Positions 1-7,098 of a stretch of 12,138 nt of DNA are shown here, one piece after another. Every line of letters begins with the position of its first letter. The stretch's first letter is position 1. The notes under the pieces are model-generated. The model worked only from the letters and a program-made list of their open reading frames with translations. It had not been told where the DNA came from and did no database searches. The stretch covers positions 1 through 12,138 of the forward strand of contig JAPKCZ010000027.1 of assembly GCA_028822745.1 (NCBI GenBank), given 5' to 3'. Source of the DNA: Kiritimatiellia bacterium. GTDB taxonomy: Bacteria; Verrucomicrobiota; Kiritimatiellia; UBA8416; JAIOPI01. The position numbers and the translations under genes were made by a program.

Positions 1-75
1 ACGCGTTCGGGCCCGTCTGCTCCCGATCGGACGCTTCGGCAGTCGATGTCCTCGGTAAGAATGCGAGGTCGAAGA

Positions 76-1308
76 ATGACGCCTAACACCGCCCGAAGTG
101 TTCTGCCGTTCAGTGACTTTCAGGAGGTCAGCAAGCGTGCCCAGATGCGATCCATTGCGCTTTTCGGCGGCAGTGAAATTGCCGCGAAAACGCGACGCAA
201 ACTGCGCAAGCCACCTGTCCATATTTTTGACAATAGCCCTAACATGTGGGGCCACGTGGAAGACGAGATAACAATCGAGAAGCCGGATGTCATCTCTTCA
301 TTGGGCGACGTGCCCTATATCCTCATCTGTACGACTTCGTTTGCAGAAGTTGCTGCCCAGTTGGAAGCAATGGGGTTGCAGCCGCGCGAGGATTTCATGG
401 TCAGCCCTATCCTCAATGATCTGCGCGTAATCTCTGAGTTTGATTCCCTGGAAACCACGGTGCTTCTGTCCAGTGGCGCACCCCCGCTAGACAGCCCCAA
501 CGCGGGAGGCGGCCTCTATGAAGTCACTGTGACGGGGGCGAACCATGCCTACAAGAAGGTTTACTCCGGTAGCTGCCATTCGCTTATTCGAATAGATGGT
601 ACTATTCATGCCATGGACGACTGCCAGGGAATCATTGCCTTTGATGATGATTTCAAGGTGATTCGCAGCGGGAAAATACCGCAGGGCAGTCGAGGCCATG
701 GCCTTAGTTACGATCCGAAAAGCGCGACATTTTTTGTCGCTTGCTCATATCTGGACAAGGTGCTGCGTTTGGATGGCGAATTCAAAGTAGTACAAGAATA
801 CGCGATGTCCTCTAAGGCGCACGGGGAAGAAGTCCCTGCCCATCATATCAACGATTGTATGGTGCACGGCAACAGTCTGTTTGTTTCGATGTTCTCCGAA
901 ACAGGCAATTGGAAACGAGACATTTTCGATGGTGTGGTTGTTGAATTCGATCTTAATTCAGGAAAGAAGAACGGCACTCCAATAAGAAACCTTTGGATGC
1001 CTCACAACATCTCACTTATCGACGGAAGCCTAACTGTCTGTGATTCACTGCGCGGCGGACTATTGCGAAACAATTCGCAGGTGGTGGGGAGTTTCCCCGG
1101 TTTTACACGTGGGCTTGACCATGACGGCGTATATTTTTATGTGGGGCAGAGTCGCAATCGGAACTTTTCCAAGAACATAGGGATTTCTAACAATATTTCA
1201 CTCGATACTAGCATTGTGGTTTTTGATGAGGTGACCAAGGTCTCAAGGACTTTGCATTTGCCGAATGCTATTTCAGAAGTGCACGGGATTCTGTGCCTAG
1301 ATCAATAG
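76..1308 (+). CDS. Rossmann-like domain fused to DUF4915/TIGR03032-like propeller protein
   Basis: The protein has about 410 residues and two parts. Residues 25-125 look like the small Rossmann-type domain common in sugar-modification proteins: a beta strand with a glycine turn (IALFGGSEIAAKTRR, 27-41), an acidic 'FDNSP.MWG' stretch (51-59), then 'YILICTTSFAEVAAQLEAMG' (81-100). Residues 145-410 resemble the DUF4915/TIGR03032 family, a probable beta-propeller, with 'WMPHNIS' (307-313), 'VCDSLRGGLL' (321-330) and 'GFTRGLDHDGVYFYVGQSRNRN' split around 342-363. No signal peptide or membrane helix is seen, so it is probably cytoplasmic. I chose ATG 76 because GAGG at 65-68 lies 7 bases upstream. 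ATG 46 and 61 are alternatives without a convincing ribosome binding site. The frame is open to base 1, so a longer protein is possible. The family's biochemical activity is not known to me; a role in glycan modification or its control is inferred from the neighbours. Confidence 0.75.
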   Translation: MTPNTARSVLPFSDFQEVSKRAQMRSIALFGGSEIAAKTRRKLRKPPVHIFDNSPNMWGHVEDEITIEKPDVISSLGDVPYILICTTSFAEVAAQLEAMGLQPREDFMVSPILNDLRVISEFDSLETTVLLSSGAPPLDSPNAGGGLYEVTVTGANHAYKKVYSGSCHSLIRIDGTIHAMDDCQGIIAFDDDFKVIRSGKIPQGSRGHGLSYDPKSATFFVACSYLDKVLRLDGEFKVVQEYAMSSKAHGEEVPAHHINDCMVHGNSLFVSMFSETGNWKRDIFDGVVVEFDLNSGKKNGTPIRNLWMPHNISLIDGSLTVCDSLRGGLLRNNSQVVGSFPGFTRGLDHDGVYFYVGQSRNRNFSKNIGISNNISLDTSIVVFDEVTKVSRTLHLPNAISEVHGILCLDQ

Positions 1309-1454
1309 GTAGACGCGAGGTGAAGGGCGCAAACTTTCGCACAACAGTGGACGAGAGGTCTCGGGTCCGAATCTGTGACTAACCCGCAAAGGCCTCCCGA
1401 AGGGTACCGCTCTTGTCCGGGCTTTCAGACATTCACAACATCATAAAGTTATAG

Positions 1455-2687
1455 ATGGTATTACGTGTTCATATGAGATCAATGGGGCCCCGCCTCTTGC
1501 GTACGCTGCTTCTGGGCGGCTGTATTGCCCTGGCCATATACGGCCTGAAGTGCGTAGATGGTAGGCGTGCACGCCAGTGTCTGGATGTTGTCGCCACCAC
1601 ATCCGCTGGCAGTCTGGGTCTTCAAGGCGTAGCGGGTCTCGCATTGAGTCCGGATTTTCAGCATCTGTATGTGTTGGCCTATCGTGGGGATTCACTGGCA
1701 GTCTATTGCCCGGATTTGGGGAGCGGCGAATTCGAACTTTTGGAGGTGCATCAAGGTGGGGAAAAGGGCCTGCAAGGACTCCGCGGTGGTGATCTGATCG
1801 TTCCTAGTCCAGATGGGCGTTTCGTGTACGCCGCGTGTGCCAAGTCTCATATGTTGGTGACCTTTGCCCGAAACCCCCAGAGTGGGCTTCTTACATATGT
1901 GGCGGCTGTGGGAGGCCTGACGGCAGGTGATGAGGTCATGCAGGGCGCCAGTTGTGTGGCCGTGAGCCCCAATGGTCGCCACGTGTACGTGTCGGCTAAC
2001 TTGGGTAACAGTGTTGTCGTCTTTCAAATCGACTCTAATACAGGCACCCCTGTGTTTTTGGAAGCCCATCGCGAGGGTGAGAATGGGGTGGCCGGTCTCA
2101 GCGGCGCATACAGCGTGCTGGTGAGTGCTGATGGACGTCATGTTTACGTATCCGCTTATCACGACAAAGCGATCACCGTATTCAAGCGGGATTCCAAGAG
2201 CGGCAGATTGAGCCTTATCGCTTCCGCGCGCAACGGTAGGGCTGGCGTTGAGGGATTGGATGGTGTCGTCGGTTTGCACGAGTGCCGCGAAGGCACGTTC
2301 CTCTATGCAGCCTCGGAGAAAGACAATGCGGTTGTTGTTTTTGCCCGGGATGTTGAAACCGGGGTCCTCAGTTACATCGAATCACACCGCCCCAATAAGG
2401 AGGGTAACCCGCCTCTTCAAGGAGCGGCGCTGTTGGCCGGATTCCCAGGAACACACCTATTGCTGGTGACGGCTCTGGTAGGCAACAGTATCACCGCTTT
2501 TAGGCGAGATCCCGAGTCAGGCACTTTGTCCTTCCTTGATGCCGTAATAGCGGATTCGAAAGAAGCAGCAGGATTGCGAGGAGCTTACGGGATCGCGGTC
2601 GATCCGGTAAACTCCGTGGTGTATGTTGGCGGTTACGAGGCGAATGCCCTCACGGCGCTCAGACTTAACAAGGCCTACGCACGGTGA
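1455..2687 (+). CDS. Membrane-anchored seven-bladed YVTN/lactonase-like beta-propeller protein
   Basis: The protein has 410 residues. A positively charged start is followed by one hydrophobic segment (about residues 13-31, LLRTLLLGGCIALAIYG), read here as an uncleaved signal anchor placing the rest outside the inner membrane. After about residue 44 there are seven repeats of 50-55 residues with the pattern 'GLxGa..vavSPDGrhVYVsa...nsvvvF.RD..tG.Lsfle'. The clearest copies contain 'AVSPNGRHVYVSANLGNSVV' and 'SADGRHVYVSAYHDKAITVF'. This is the 6-phosphogluconolactonase/YVTN propeller pattern. Most anchored members of this type are binding or scaffold proteins rather than proven lactonases, so no reaction is assigned. 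Start choice is uncertain: ATG 1455, 1473 and 1482 are in frame and none has a strong ribosome binding site. It follows another propeller gene by 146 bases, in which I see no promoter or terminator. Confidence 0.85.
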   Translation: MVLRVHMRSMGPRLLRTLLLGGCIALAIYGLKCVDGRRARQCLDVVATTSAGSLGLQGVAGLALSPDFQHLYVLAYRGDSLAVYCPDLGSGEFELLEVHQGGEKGLQGLRGGDLIVPSPDGRFVYAACAKSHMLVTFARNPQSGLLTYVAAVGGLTAGDEVMQGASCVAVSPNGRHVYVSANLGNSVVVFQIDSNTGTPVFLEAHREGENGVAGLSGAYSVLVSADGRHVYVSAYHDKAITVFKRDSKSGRLSLIASARNGRAGVEGLDGVVGLHECREGTFLYAASEKDNAVVVFARDVETGVLSYIESHRPNKEGNPPLQGAALLAGFPGTHLLLVTALVGNSITAFRRDPESGTLSFLDAVIADSKEAAGLRGAYGIAVDPVNSVVYVGGYEANALTALRLNKAYAR

Positions 2688-2708
2688 GTGGCGTTACGCC
2701 GTGGTTAT

Positions 2709-2715
2709 GAGGTGA
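2709..2715 (+). promoter_or_regulatory. Ribosome binding site for the ORF at 2722
   Basis: GAGGTGA lies 6 bases before ATG 2722. It is one of the best Shine-Dalgarno matches in the window and is the main reason to take the following short unrecognised ORF seriously. It also favours ATG 2722 over the overlapping GTG at 2719. Confidence 0.6.
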
Positions 2716-2721
2716 ACAGTG

Positions 2722-3183
2722 ATGCGGGATGTCAGTATTCATGCCACAGCAGATGACATATTCTGGGGTCAGTTCTGTTCTGAATCCGTGTTTCTTTCGG
2801 AATTGGCCAAGCGAAATCTTACGCTGAAGGAGCTGTGGAGGACATCAGTCCTGACAGCTCAAGACCGCTTCGAATCGGATCATGGTATAAGGCCGCTCGT
2901 GGCGGGCTACTGCGATCTCTTCGCGTTTACCTGTTTCAACACCGCGGAATCAACTTGGGCAGGTCTTTCTCCGGTAGATCCGCCGACAAACTCAGTTTTA
3001 CAAAAAGAATCTCTCCCGTTCGGTTCGTTCTTGCAGGACGCCCTGAAGCATAAACTGCGGTCAGCAGACGGCTTTCACGACACGGCCGTTTGCGGAATCA
3101 GGATGCGCAGACGGGCCGCGACGAACCGAATAGCGACAAAAAGTATTCATGACAATAATACTCTGAGCGTGCTCCAACCCTAA
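2722..3183 (+). CDS. Hypothetical protein, possibly a degraded gene
   Basis: This ORF encodes 153 residues beginning MRDVSIHATADDIFWGQ. I do not recognise it, and I see no signal peptide, membrane helix or catalytic motif. In favour of a real gene are a strong Shine-Dalgarno sequence at the right distance, an uninterrupted frame filling the gap between two good genes, and a mixed third-base pattern not unlike its neighbours. Against it, the C-terminal third is rich in Arg, Thr and Asn and low in hydrophobic residues, and a second overlapping + frame is also open (2835-3053, with a basic 'RPLRIGSWYKAARGGLLRSL' stretch). Basic stretches of that kind occur at the ends of glycan-island transferases. 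The region may therefore be a frameshifted remnant rather than an intact gene. It may be translated, but function is unknown. Confidence 0.4.
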   Translation: MRDVSIHATADDIFWGQFCSESVFLSELAKRNLTLKELWRTSVLTAQDRFESDHGIRPLVAGYCDLFAFTCFNTAESTWAGLSPVDPPTNSVLQKESLPFGSFLQDALKHKLRSADGFHDTAVCGIRMRRRAATNRIATKSIHDNNTLSVLQP

Positions 3184-3242
3184 AGGCAAGAAGGCTCGGT
3201 GGTGTTGTAGCGTACGCGGCATATTCGATACAAGAGGTAAGC

Positions 3243-4832
3243 ATGTTTTTCAAACTTAACAAGTGGAAGATTCGCACGAGGCGTGCACTGCGCGCGCGTA
3301 TTGATCTGTCGATATCTAGGCGATTGGAAAAGGAGTTGTGTGCCGCGACACCTGGCCCGGGCAGGGATGTGTTTCTGTTCAGTCACGACGTTTCTCCGTA
3401 TTCCGAAAAACTTTATCTGCTGATCGCGCACGAACTAGCACGGCGCGGGAATCTTTGCACATTCCTCTTCCGGCCCAGTTGGGGGCGCTGGAAGGGGCCA
3501 TCTCTCCGGGCGGGAACGTTGGATCTGGGTGGGTTGACGCGTGTGGGCGAGAATGTGAAGTCACAGACGATCGGGCCTCGCGGCTGCGAGCGGTCCCGAG
3601 AATGGGTGGTCGACTTTGAATCGGAGGTCGTGTGTACTGAGGGAATCAACGTCTTTGGGGTTCTCCGCAGTTCGCTGCGAGCCTATTTCAAGCGCTACAA
3701 CCTTGATTACAATTCGGCAGAACTCCTTGCCGTCGCCGAGGACATGGTTGACTCCTGCGATCATCTTTTCGATGTATTCTTCTCGCTCCTCGACTACGCC
3801 AAGGCCCACAATGTCCATGTGACGATTGTGGGGCGAGAGTGGGCATATCTCCCGAACGGAGTCTTTCAGCTGCTGGCGAACACGGTTCCAACATCCCGGG
3901 AGGTCGAATACGTGGATATTGGCAGAGGGTACATCAACTACTTTGGTCATCCATTAATGAACACTTATGCGACGGTTCGAAACCTCTCGCGTTGTCCGCA
4001 AGAGTCCGGCTTGGCGGTCACGAAGGCTGAACTCGCTGACTTCCTTGCTAATGAATTACCTGTCAATGTGAACGTGTCGGTCGAAAGGGCCCTGCAGACT
4101 GCAGTGGCAGGCGGTGAGAGTCGAGGGCAGCCCGAGGTGTTGCAGCGAGCGGAACAACATCGCAAGGACGGTGGTCATGTGTTCGTCCTACTCGCGCATC
4201 TGTTTTACGATACGCTTGTGGAGGATTCCTCCTCAACCTTCCCTGACATGTGTGCTTGGGTACGGGAGACCATCGAGTTTTTCCGTGGTCGCGACGACCT
4301 GCTGCTGCTGAAGCCACATCCCTACGAGATCTACCCAGGGCATGAGATGCGGGAGCCCAGCGAGACATTGGCATCGTTCGTTCAGGACGCCATCGGTCTT
4401 CCTTTGCCGGATAACATCTTACTGCTGGAGCCTCGGTCACTGTCTCTAGCCGATCTCCAGCCGCATTTGTCCTGCGGCCTCGTCTGGCGGTCGAGCGCCG
4501 GCATGGAGTTGGCATACATGCAAACCCCAGCTATCATCGCAGGTTGCCCGCCCTATTCTGCACTTGATATGGAATACGTACATAGTCGGGACGAGTACTT
4601 TTTAAAAATCGCGGATGTGGAGACGCTGAGTGTATCCGATGAGCTGCGGCAAGCGACTGCCGCATATCTCTATTGCTTGGAGCATGACCAACATCTGCTG
4701 GTCGATTGCATTGAGTATAGGCATGCCGAAGGACATTTGTTTGTTCGTAAGTATTTTTCCCGAGGGAAAAGTGACATACAGGAATCAGTGGGGCCTGTTG
4801 CTGACAAAATCGTGAGTCAGATCCAACCATAG
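3243..4832 (+). CDS. Capsule polysaccharide biosynthesis-type protein (KpsS/KpsC-like GT-B fold)
   Basis: The protein has 529 residues. A ribosome binding site (AGAGG in CAAGAGGTAAGC) directly precedes ATG 3243. The N-terminal half has a GT-B-like first domain: 'DVFLFSHDVSPYSEKLYLLI' (42-61) and the segment leading to 'VTIVGREWAYLPNGVFQLL' (193-211). The C-terminal half carries the family hallmarks: 'LLAHLFYD' (316-323), 'FPDMCAWVRETIEFF' (333-347), 'LLLKPHPYE' (354-362, the His-Pro motif) and 'WRSSAGMELAYMQTPAIIAG' (415-434) followed by 'CPPYS'. In this superfamily the HP motif and the later Ser/Glu-rich loop line the nucleotide-sugar site, so a cytoplasmic glycosyltransferase role in capsule-like glycan assembly is likely. 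Donor and acceptor cannot be read from sequence. No membrane helix is seen. It lies between an orphan ORF and a gene remnant, so local rearrangement has occurred on both sides. Confidence 0.8.
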   Translation: MFFKLNKWKIRTRRALRARIDLSISRRLEKELCAATPGPGRDVFLFSHDVSPYSEKLYLLIAHELARRGNLCTFLFRPSWGRWKGPSLRAGTLDLGGLTRVGENVKSQTIGPRGCERSREWVVDFESEVVCTEGINVFGVLRSSLRAYFKRYNLDYNSAELLAVAEDMVDSCDHLFDVFFSLLDYAKAHNVHVTIVGREWAYLPNGVFQLLANTVPTSREVEYVDIGRGYINYFGHPLMNTYATVRNLSRCPQESGLAVTKAELADFLANELPVNVNVSVERALQTAVAGGESRGQPEVLQRAEQHRKDGGHVFVLLAHLFYDTLVEDSSSTFPDMCAWVRETIEFFRGRDDLLLLKPHPYEIYPGHEMREPSETLASFVQDAIGLPLPDNILLLEPRSLSLADLQPHLSCGLVWRSSAGMELAYMQTPAIIAGCPPYSALDMEYVHSRDEYFLKIADVETLSVSDELRQATAAYLYCLEHDQHLLVDCIEYRHAEGHLFVRKYFSRGKSDIQESVGPVADKIVSQIQP

Positions 4833-4906
4833 GCCGGGTGATTTAAGAAAATACGACTTCCGCAAGTCGCTGCGGTCGCTCGGCCAAATGATCTGCGGCG
4901 TGTCTA

Positions 4907-5152
4907 GTGACAGTTTGCCAAAGTATACATCCATTGGAAACATATAGAGATATTTGGCGTAACGCGCGGGCAATTGGAGGCTATCAGGTTTCAAGGGCGA
5001 TCGAGAAAGTGTCTCTTCGGCCGGAGCAAGAGCGTATCGTGTTCATTCGATCGTGGAATGAATGGGCCGAAGGTAACTATCTGGAGCCAGATGTTCGCTT
5101 TGGCCGGGCGTGGCTTGAGGCGCTGAAATCTGAAGTTGTTGATTGCGTCTAG
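4907..5152 (+). pseudogene. C-terminal remnant of a WbsX-family (GH99-like) glycan biosynthesis gene
   Basis: The 81-codon frame reads '...HPLETYRDIWRNA...' and then 'ERIVFIRSWNEWAEGNYLEP' (about residues 42-61), ending 'GRAWLEALKSEVV'. The 'N(A/S)WNEWAEG..LEPD..(F/Y)GRA.LEA' signature is the end of the WbsX/GH99-like domain found in O-antigen and capsule loci. Family members normally have 350 residues or more, so most of the gene is missing. The GTG at 4907 has no ribosome binding site and is only the first usable codon; stops at 4844 and about 4889 close this frame upstream. A short stretch in another frame (about 4840-4932, containing 'KYDFRKSLRSLGQM') could be a further shifted piece of the same gene, but that is tentative. 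The fragment is unlikely to be functional. Its good preservation suggests a recent deletion or recombination. Confidence 0.75.
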
Positions 5153-5180
5153 TCGACGGAAATTATCTTCTGTCGACTAG
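5149..5180 (+). terminator. Strong hairpin, possible intrinsic terminator
   Basis: The arms CTAGTCGACGGAA (5149-5161) and TTCTGTCGACTAG (5168-5180) pair over 13 positions with one G-U pair, leaving a 6-base loop (ATTATC). The outer nine base pairs are a perfect inverted repeat. Only TTT follows on the + strand, so termination would be weak or factor-assisted. The left arm includes the stop codon of the WbsX remnant, and the right arm ends 10 bases before the AGGAG of the next gene. It could instead limit RNA decay or be a recombination scar. Confidence 0.5.
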
Positions 5181-5206
5181 TTTGTAGGCAAGGAGCGTTG
5201 CAAAAA

Positions 5207-6160
5207 ATGAAAACTGTTGAGCCACAAATTTGCAATATTGCGATGGAAGAAGTCGGCGTTCTACATGCCTATTTGGCAGGAATCGCCGGATCCAAAACCA
5301 TGATCGACGTAGGCGCCCACCACGGTACCGCAGCGAGACCTTTTCTTGAAGATGGTTGGCGTGTGTATGGATTCGAGCCGGACGTTCGTAATCATTCTCT
5401 GCTATCGGAGTTGGCGCGCGAACATCCCCTGTTCCACATGGACCCCAGGGCAGTCTCCGACGTTGCAGGGGAATGCATGCCCTTCTTTACCAGCGAGGAG
5501 TCCACGGGCATTAGCACACTGCGGCCTTTCAGGGAATCGCACGTGAAGGCGGGCGAGGTCGGCGTGACGACTTTGAAAGATTTTTTTGACGATGAGGGAA
5601 TATCTGAAGTCGATTTCCTCAAAATCGATGTGGAGGGATTTGATTTTAGTGTCCTGAAAGGTATGCCTTGGGCGAGTGTGAGTCCGACGGTCGTCGTGTG
5701 TGAGTTCGAGGACAGAAAGACTCAGCCGTTGGGATACACCGTCCAGGATATGATCCGCTATATGCAGGAGCACGGGTACACAGTACTTGTTTCTGAGTGG
5801 TTCCCTATCGAGGCCTATGGGTCGGCCCACCGCTGGAAACGGTTCGTCTCACCTCCCTGTACGCTTGCGGACACAGGTTGGGGCAACCTACTTTGCTTTC
5901 GCGATGACTTTTCCAGAGACCTATTTGATGAGGCGCTTATCGAGTTCTGTGGGGGCTTTACCCAAAATGTTGAACGACGATTGAGCAACCAGAGAAAACG
6001 CAATGCCCTTCTGCAGAAACAAGTCATAGGATTGCAATCGGATATCGAAGCTTTCGAGAACAGTCTCTCTTGGAAACTCACGCGACCATTAAGCCAGGCG
6101 TTTGCGTGGGCCAAAGCGTTGTTGCATTCGCCGCCCAGCAAGGCTCGCGGTGCACGATAA
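5207..6160 (+). CDS. FkbM family SAM-dependent methyltransferase
   Basis: The protein has 317 residues and should transfer a methyl group from S-adenosylmethionine, probably to a sugar hydroxyl of the glycan. The SAM-binding motif I is 'MIDVGAHHGTAARPF' (32-46), followed by the acidic ribose-binding loop 'YGFEPD' (54-59) and the FkbM signature 'DFLKIDVEGFDFSVLKG' (136-152), then 'VVVCEFEDR' (162-170). After the catalytic domain, residues 250-285 form a likely coiled coil, and 'NSLSWKLTRPL' (285-295) follows. That Ser-Trp-Lys/Arg-Leu/Ile-Thr-x-Pro-Leu tail recurs at the C-termini of glycan-island transferases and may mediate membrane or complex association. ATG 5207 is preferred because AGGAG (5191-5195) lies 11 bases upstream; TTG 5198 would be too close. 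The frame is intact. The upstream hairpin may separate its transcription from the preceding genes. Confidence 0.9.
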   Translation: MKTVEPQICNIAMEEVGVLHAYLAGIAGSKTMIDVGAHHGTAARPFLEDGWRVYGFEPDVRNHSLLSELAREHPLFHMDPRAVSDVAGECMPFFTSEESTGISTLRPFRESHVKAGEVGVTTLKDFFDDEGISEVDFLKIDVEGFDFSVLKGMPWASVSPTVVVCEFEDRKTQPLGYTVQDMIRYMQEHGYTVLVSEWFPIEAYGSAHRWKRFVSPPCTLADTGWGNLLCFRDDFSRDLFDEALIEFCGGFTQNVERRLSNQRKRNALLQKQVIGLQSDIEAFENSLSWKLTRPLSQAFAWAKALLHSPPSKARGAR

Positions 6161-6267
6161 GCTGAAAAGCCCGTATCTCGAGAGGTGTGTCAGGCTTGAT
6201 TCGCTTCTGTTTTGGTAACCAAGACAATGGTTAGAGCGTCTGGCTCTATATTTAGGTACCACTTACG

Positions 6268-7062
6268 ATGAACCAACTTCCCGACACATCCTGCAAATCG
6301 AAGCGAACTTGGCGAAAACAGCTTCGGCGTCGGTTTGTGAAAATAGCGAATCGATTGCTTAAGCGGTTTGATTACAAGTTGCTGCGGATGTCGCGGCATG
6401 GGCCGGAGCTCCACATGTCGGCGGCTTTGGCGCGACTCGCATCGCGCCAGATCGAGGTCGGCACGGTTGTGGATATCGGTGCCTCCAACGGTGCCTGGAG
6501 TCGCGTGGCGGCACAGCATTTTCCGGAGGCGCGATTGGTGGCCATCGAAGCGCTGGAGGAGAGGCGTGCCGAATTGGACGCTCTGCGTCAGGACTTGCCG
6601 GGCTTCGATTTTCTCATCGCCGCCGCATCGGAGCACCACGGGGGTTCGGTAGACTTGAACGTTGCAGATGATCTCGATGGCAGCACGGTGGGTGGGCAGA
6701 CTGCAGGCGACACGCGCTCAGTGCCTACGGTGTCAATTGATGCGATGGTCGCAGAGCAAAACCTTCCGGGCCCCTATTTGCTAAAGTTCGACACACACGG
6801 ATTCGAGGTGCCAATCCTGGACGGGGCACGCGAAACACTTCAGGCGACAAGTGCGCTTATCGTGGAGGTTTACAATTTTCCTATTACAGACTAGGCTGTG
6901 CTGTTCCACGAAATGTGTACGACACTGTCGGGGCTCGGATTTCGCTGCGTTGACCCACTGTTTCGCCTGGCAGATTCCGCGCTTTGGCAAATGGATTTGG
7001 TGTTTCTGCCGAAGGATCACCCTGTGTTCTCGAATGCATCATACGCTGGCGCCAATGCCTGA
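6268..7062 (+). pseudogene. Second FkbM family methyltransferase, interrupted by an in-frame TAG
   Basis: Codons 1-208 (6268-6891) encode most of an FkbM domain: a basic N-terminus (11-41), motif I 'VVDIGASNGAWSRVAAQHFP' (67-86), 'LVAIEALEERR' (90-100) and the signature 'LLKFDTHGFEVPILDGA' (171-187), ending 'IVEVYNFPITD'. A TAG at 6892-6894 follows. The same frame then continues for 55 more codons to TGA 7060-7062, beginning 'AVLFHEMCTTLSGLGFRCVD' and including 'PLFRLADSALWQMDLVFLP'. That is the expected end of this FkbM subgroup. One base change therefore seems to have split a 264-codon gene. The truncated product keeps the SAM site but loses the last strands of the fold, so it may not be stable. 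A sequencing error is the main alternative. The ribosome binding site is weak (AGGT, 6254-6257). The intact neighbour at 5207 is a paralogue only at domain level. Confidence 0.85.
6892..6894 (+). other. In-frame amber codon inside the second FkbM gene
   Basis: TAG interrupts homologous-looking FkbM sequence without any shift of frame. Other genes in the window end in TAG at 1306, 4830 and 10033, so TAG is a normal stop here and reassignment is unlikely. Single-base changes from GAG, AAG, CAG, TGG, TCG, TTG, TAC or TAT could create it. Confidence 0.8.
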
Positions 7063-7098
7063 TGCACACCTACTCACCCAGAAAAACGTGTGGTCTGA

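Noticed and set aside
1309..1454. Short self-complementary stretches such as CGAGAGGTCTCG in the gap between the propeller genes
   Set aside because: The stem is only 5 bp with a 2-base loop and no T-run follows, so it is not a credible terminator or operator.
1500..1550. Possible lipoprotein signal (LLGGC) in the YVTN propeller protein
   Set aside because: The cysteine is in the middle of the hydrophobic segment, with hydrophobic residues continuing after it, so an uncleaved membrane anchor fits better.
1692..2279. Long open frame (195 codons) on the - strand within the YVTN propeller gene
   Set aside because: It mirrors the repeated blades of the + strand gene, has no family resemblance, and the + frame has clear repeat motifs and a membrane anchor.
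4063..4515. 150-codon - strand frame inside the capsule-type gene
   Set aside because: Very rich in Arg, Pro and Thr and without motifs; it is the antisense shadow of the conserved HP-motif region.
5402..5830. 142-codon - strand frame inside the FkbM gene
   Set aside because: It overlaps the conserved SAM and FkbM signature region of a well supported gene and has no recognisable domain.
6212..6222. Palindrome TTGGTAACCAA in the gap before the second FkbM gene
   Set aside because: Five-base arms are too short to distinguish from chance, and no promoter elements with proper spacing surround it.
6892..6894. TAG as pyrrolysine or a reassigned codon
   Set aside because: TAG ends at least three intact genes in the window, and FkbM proteins are not known to contain pyrrolysine.
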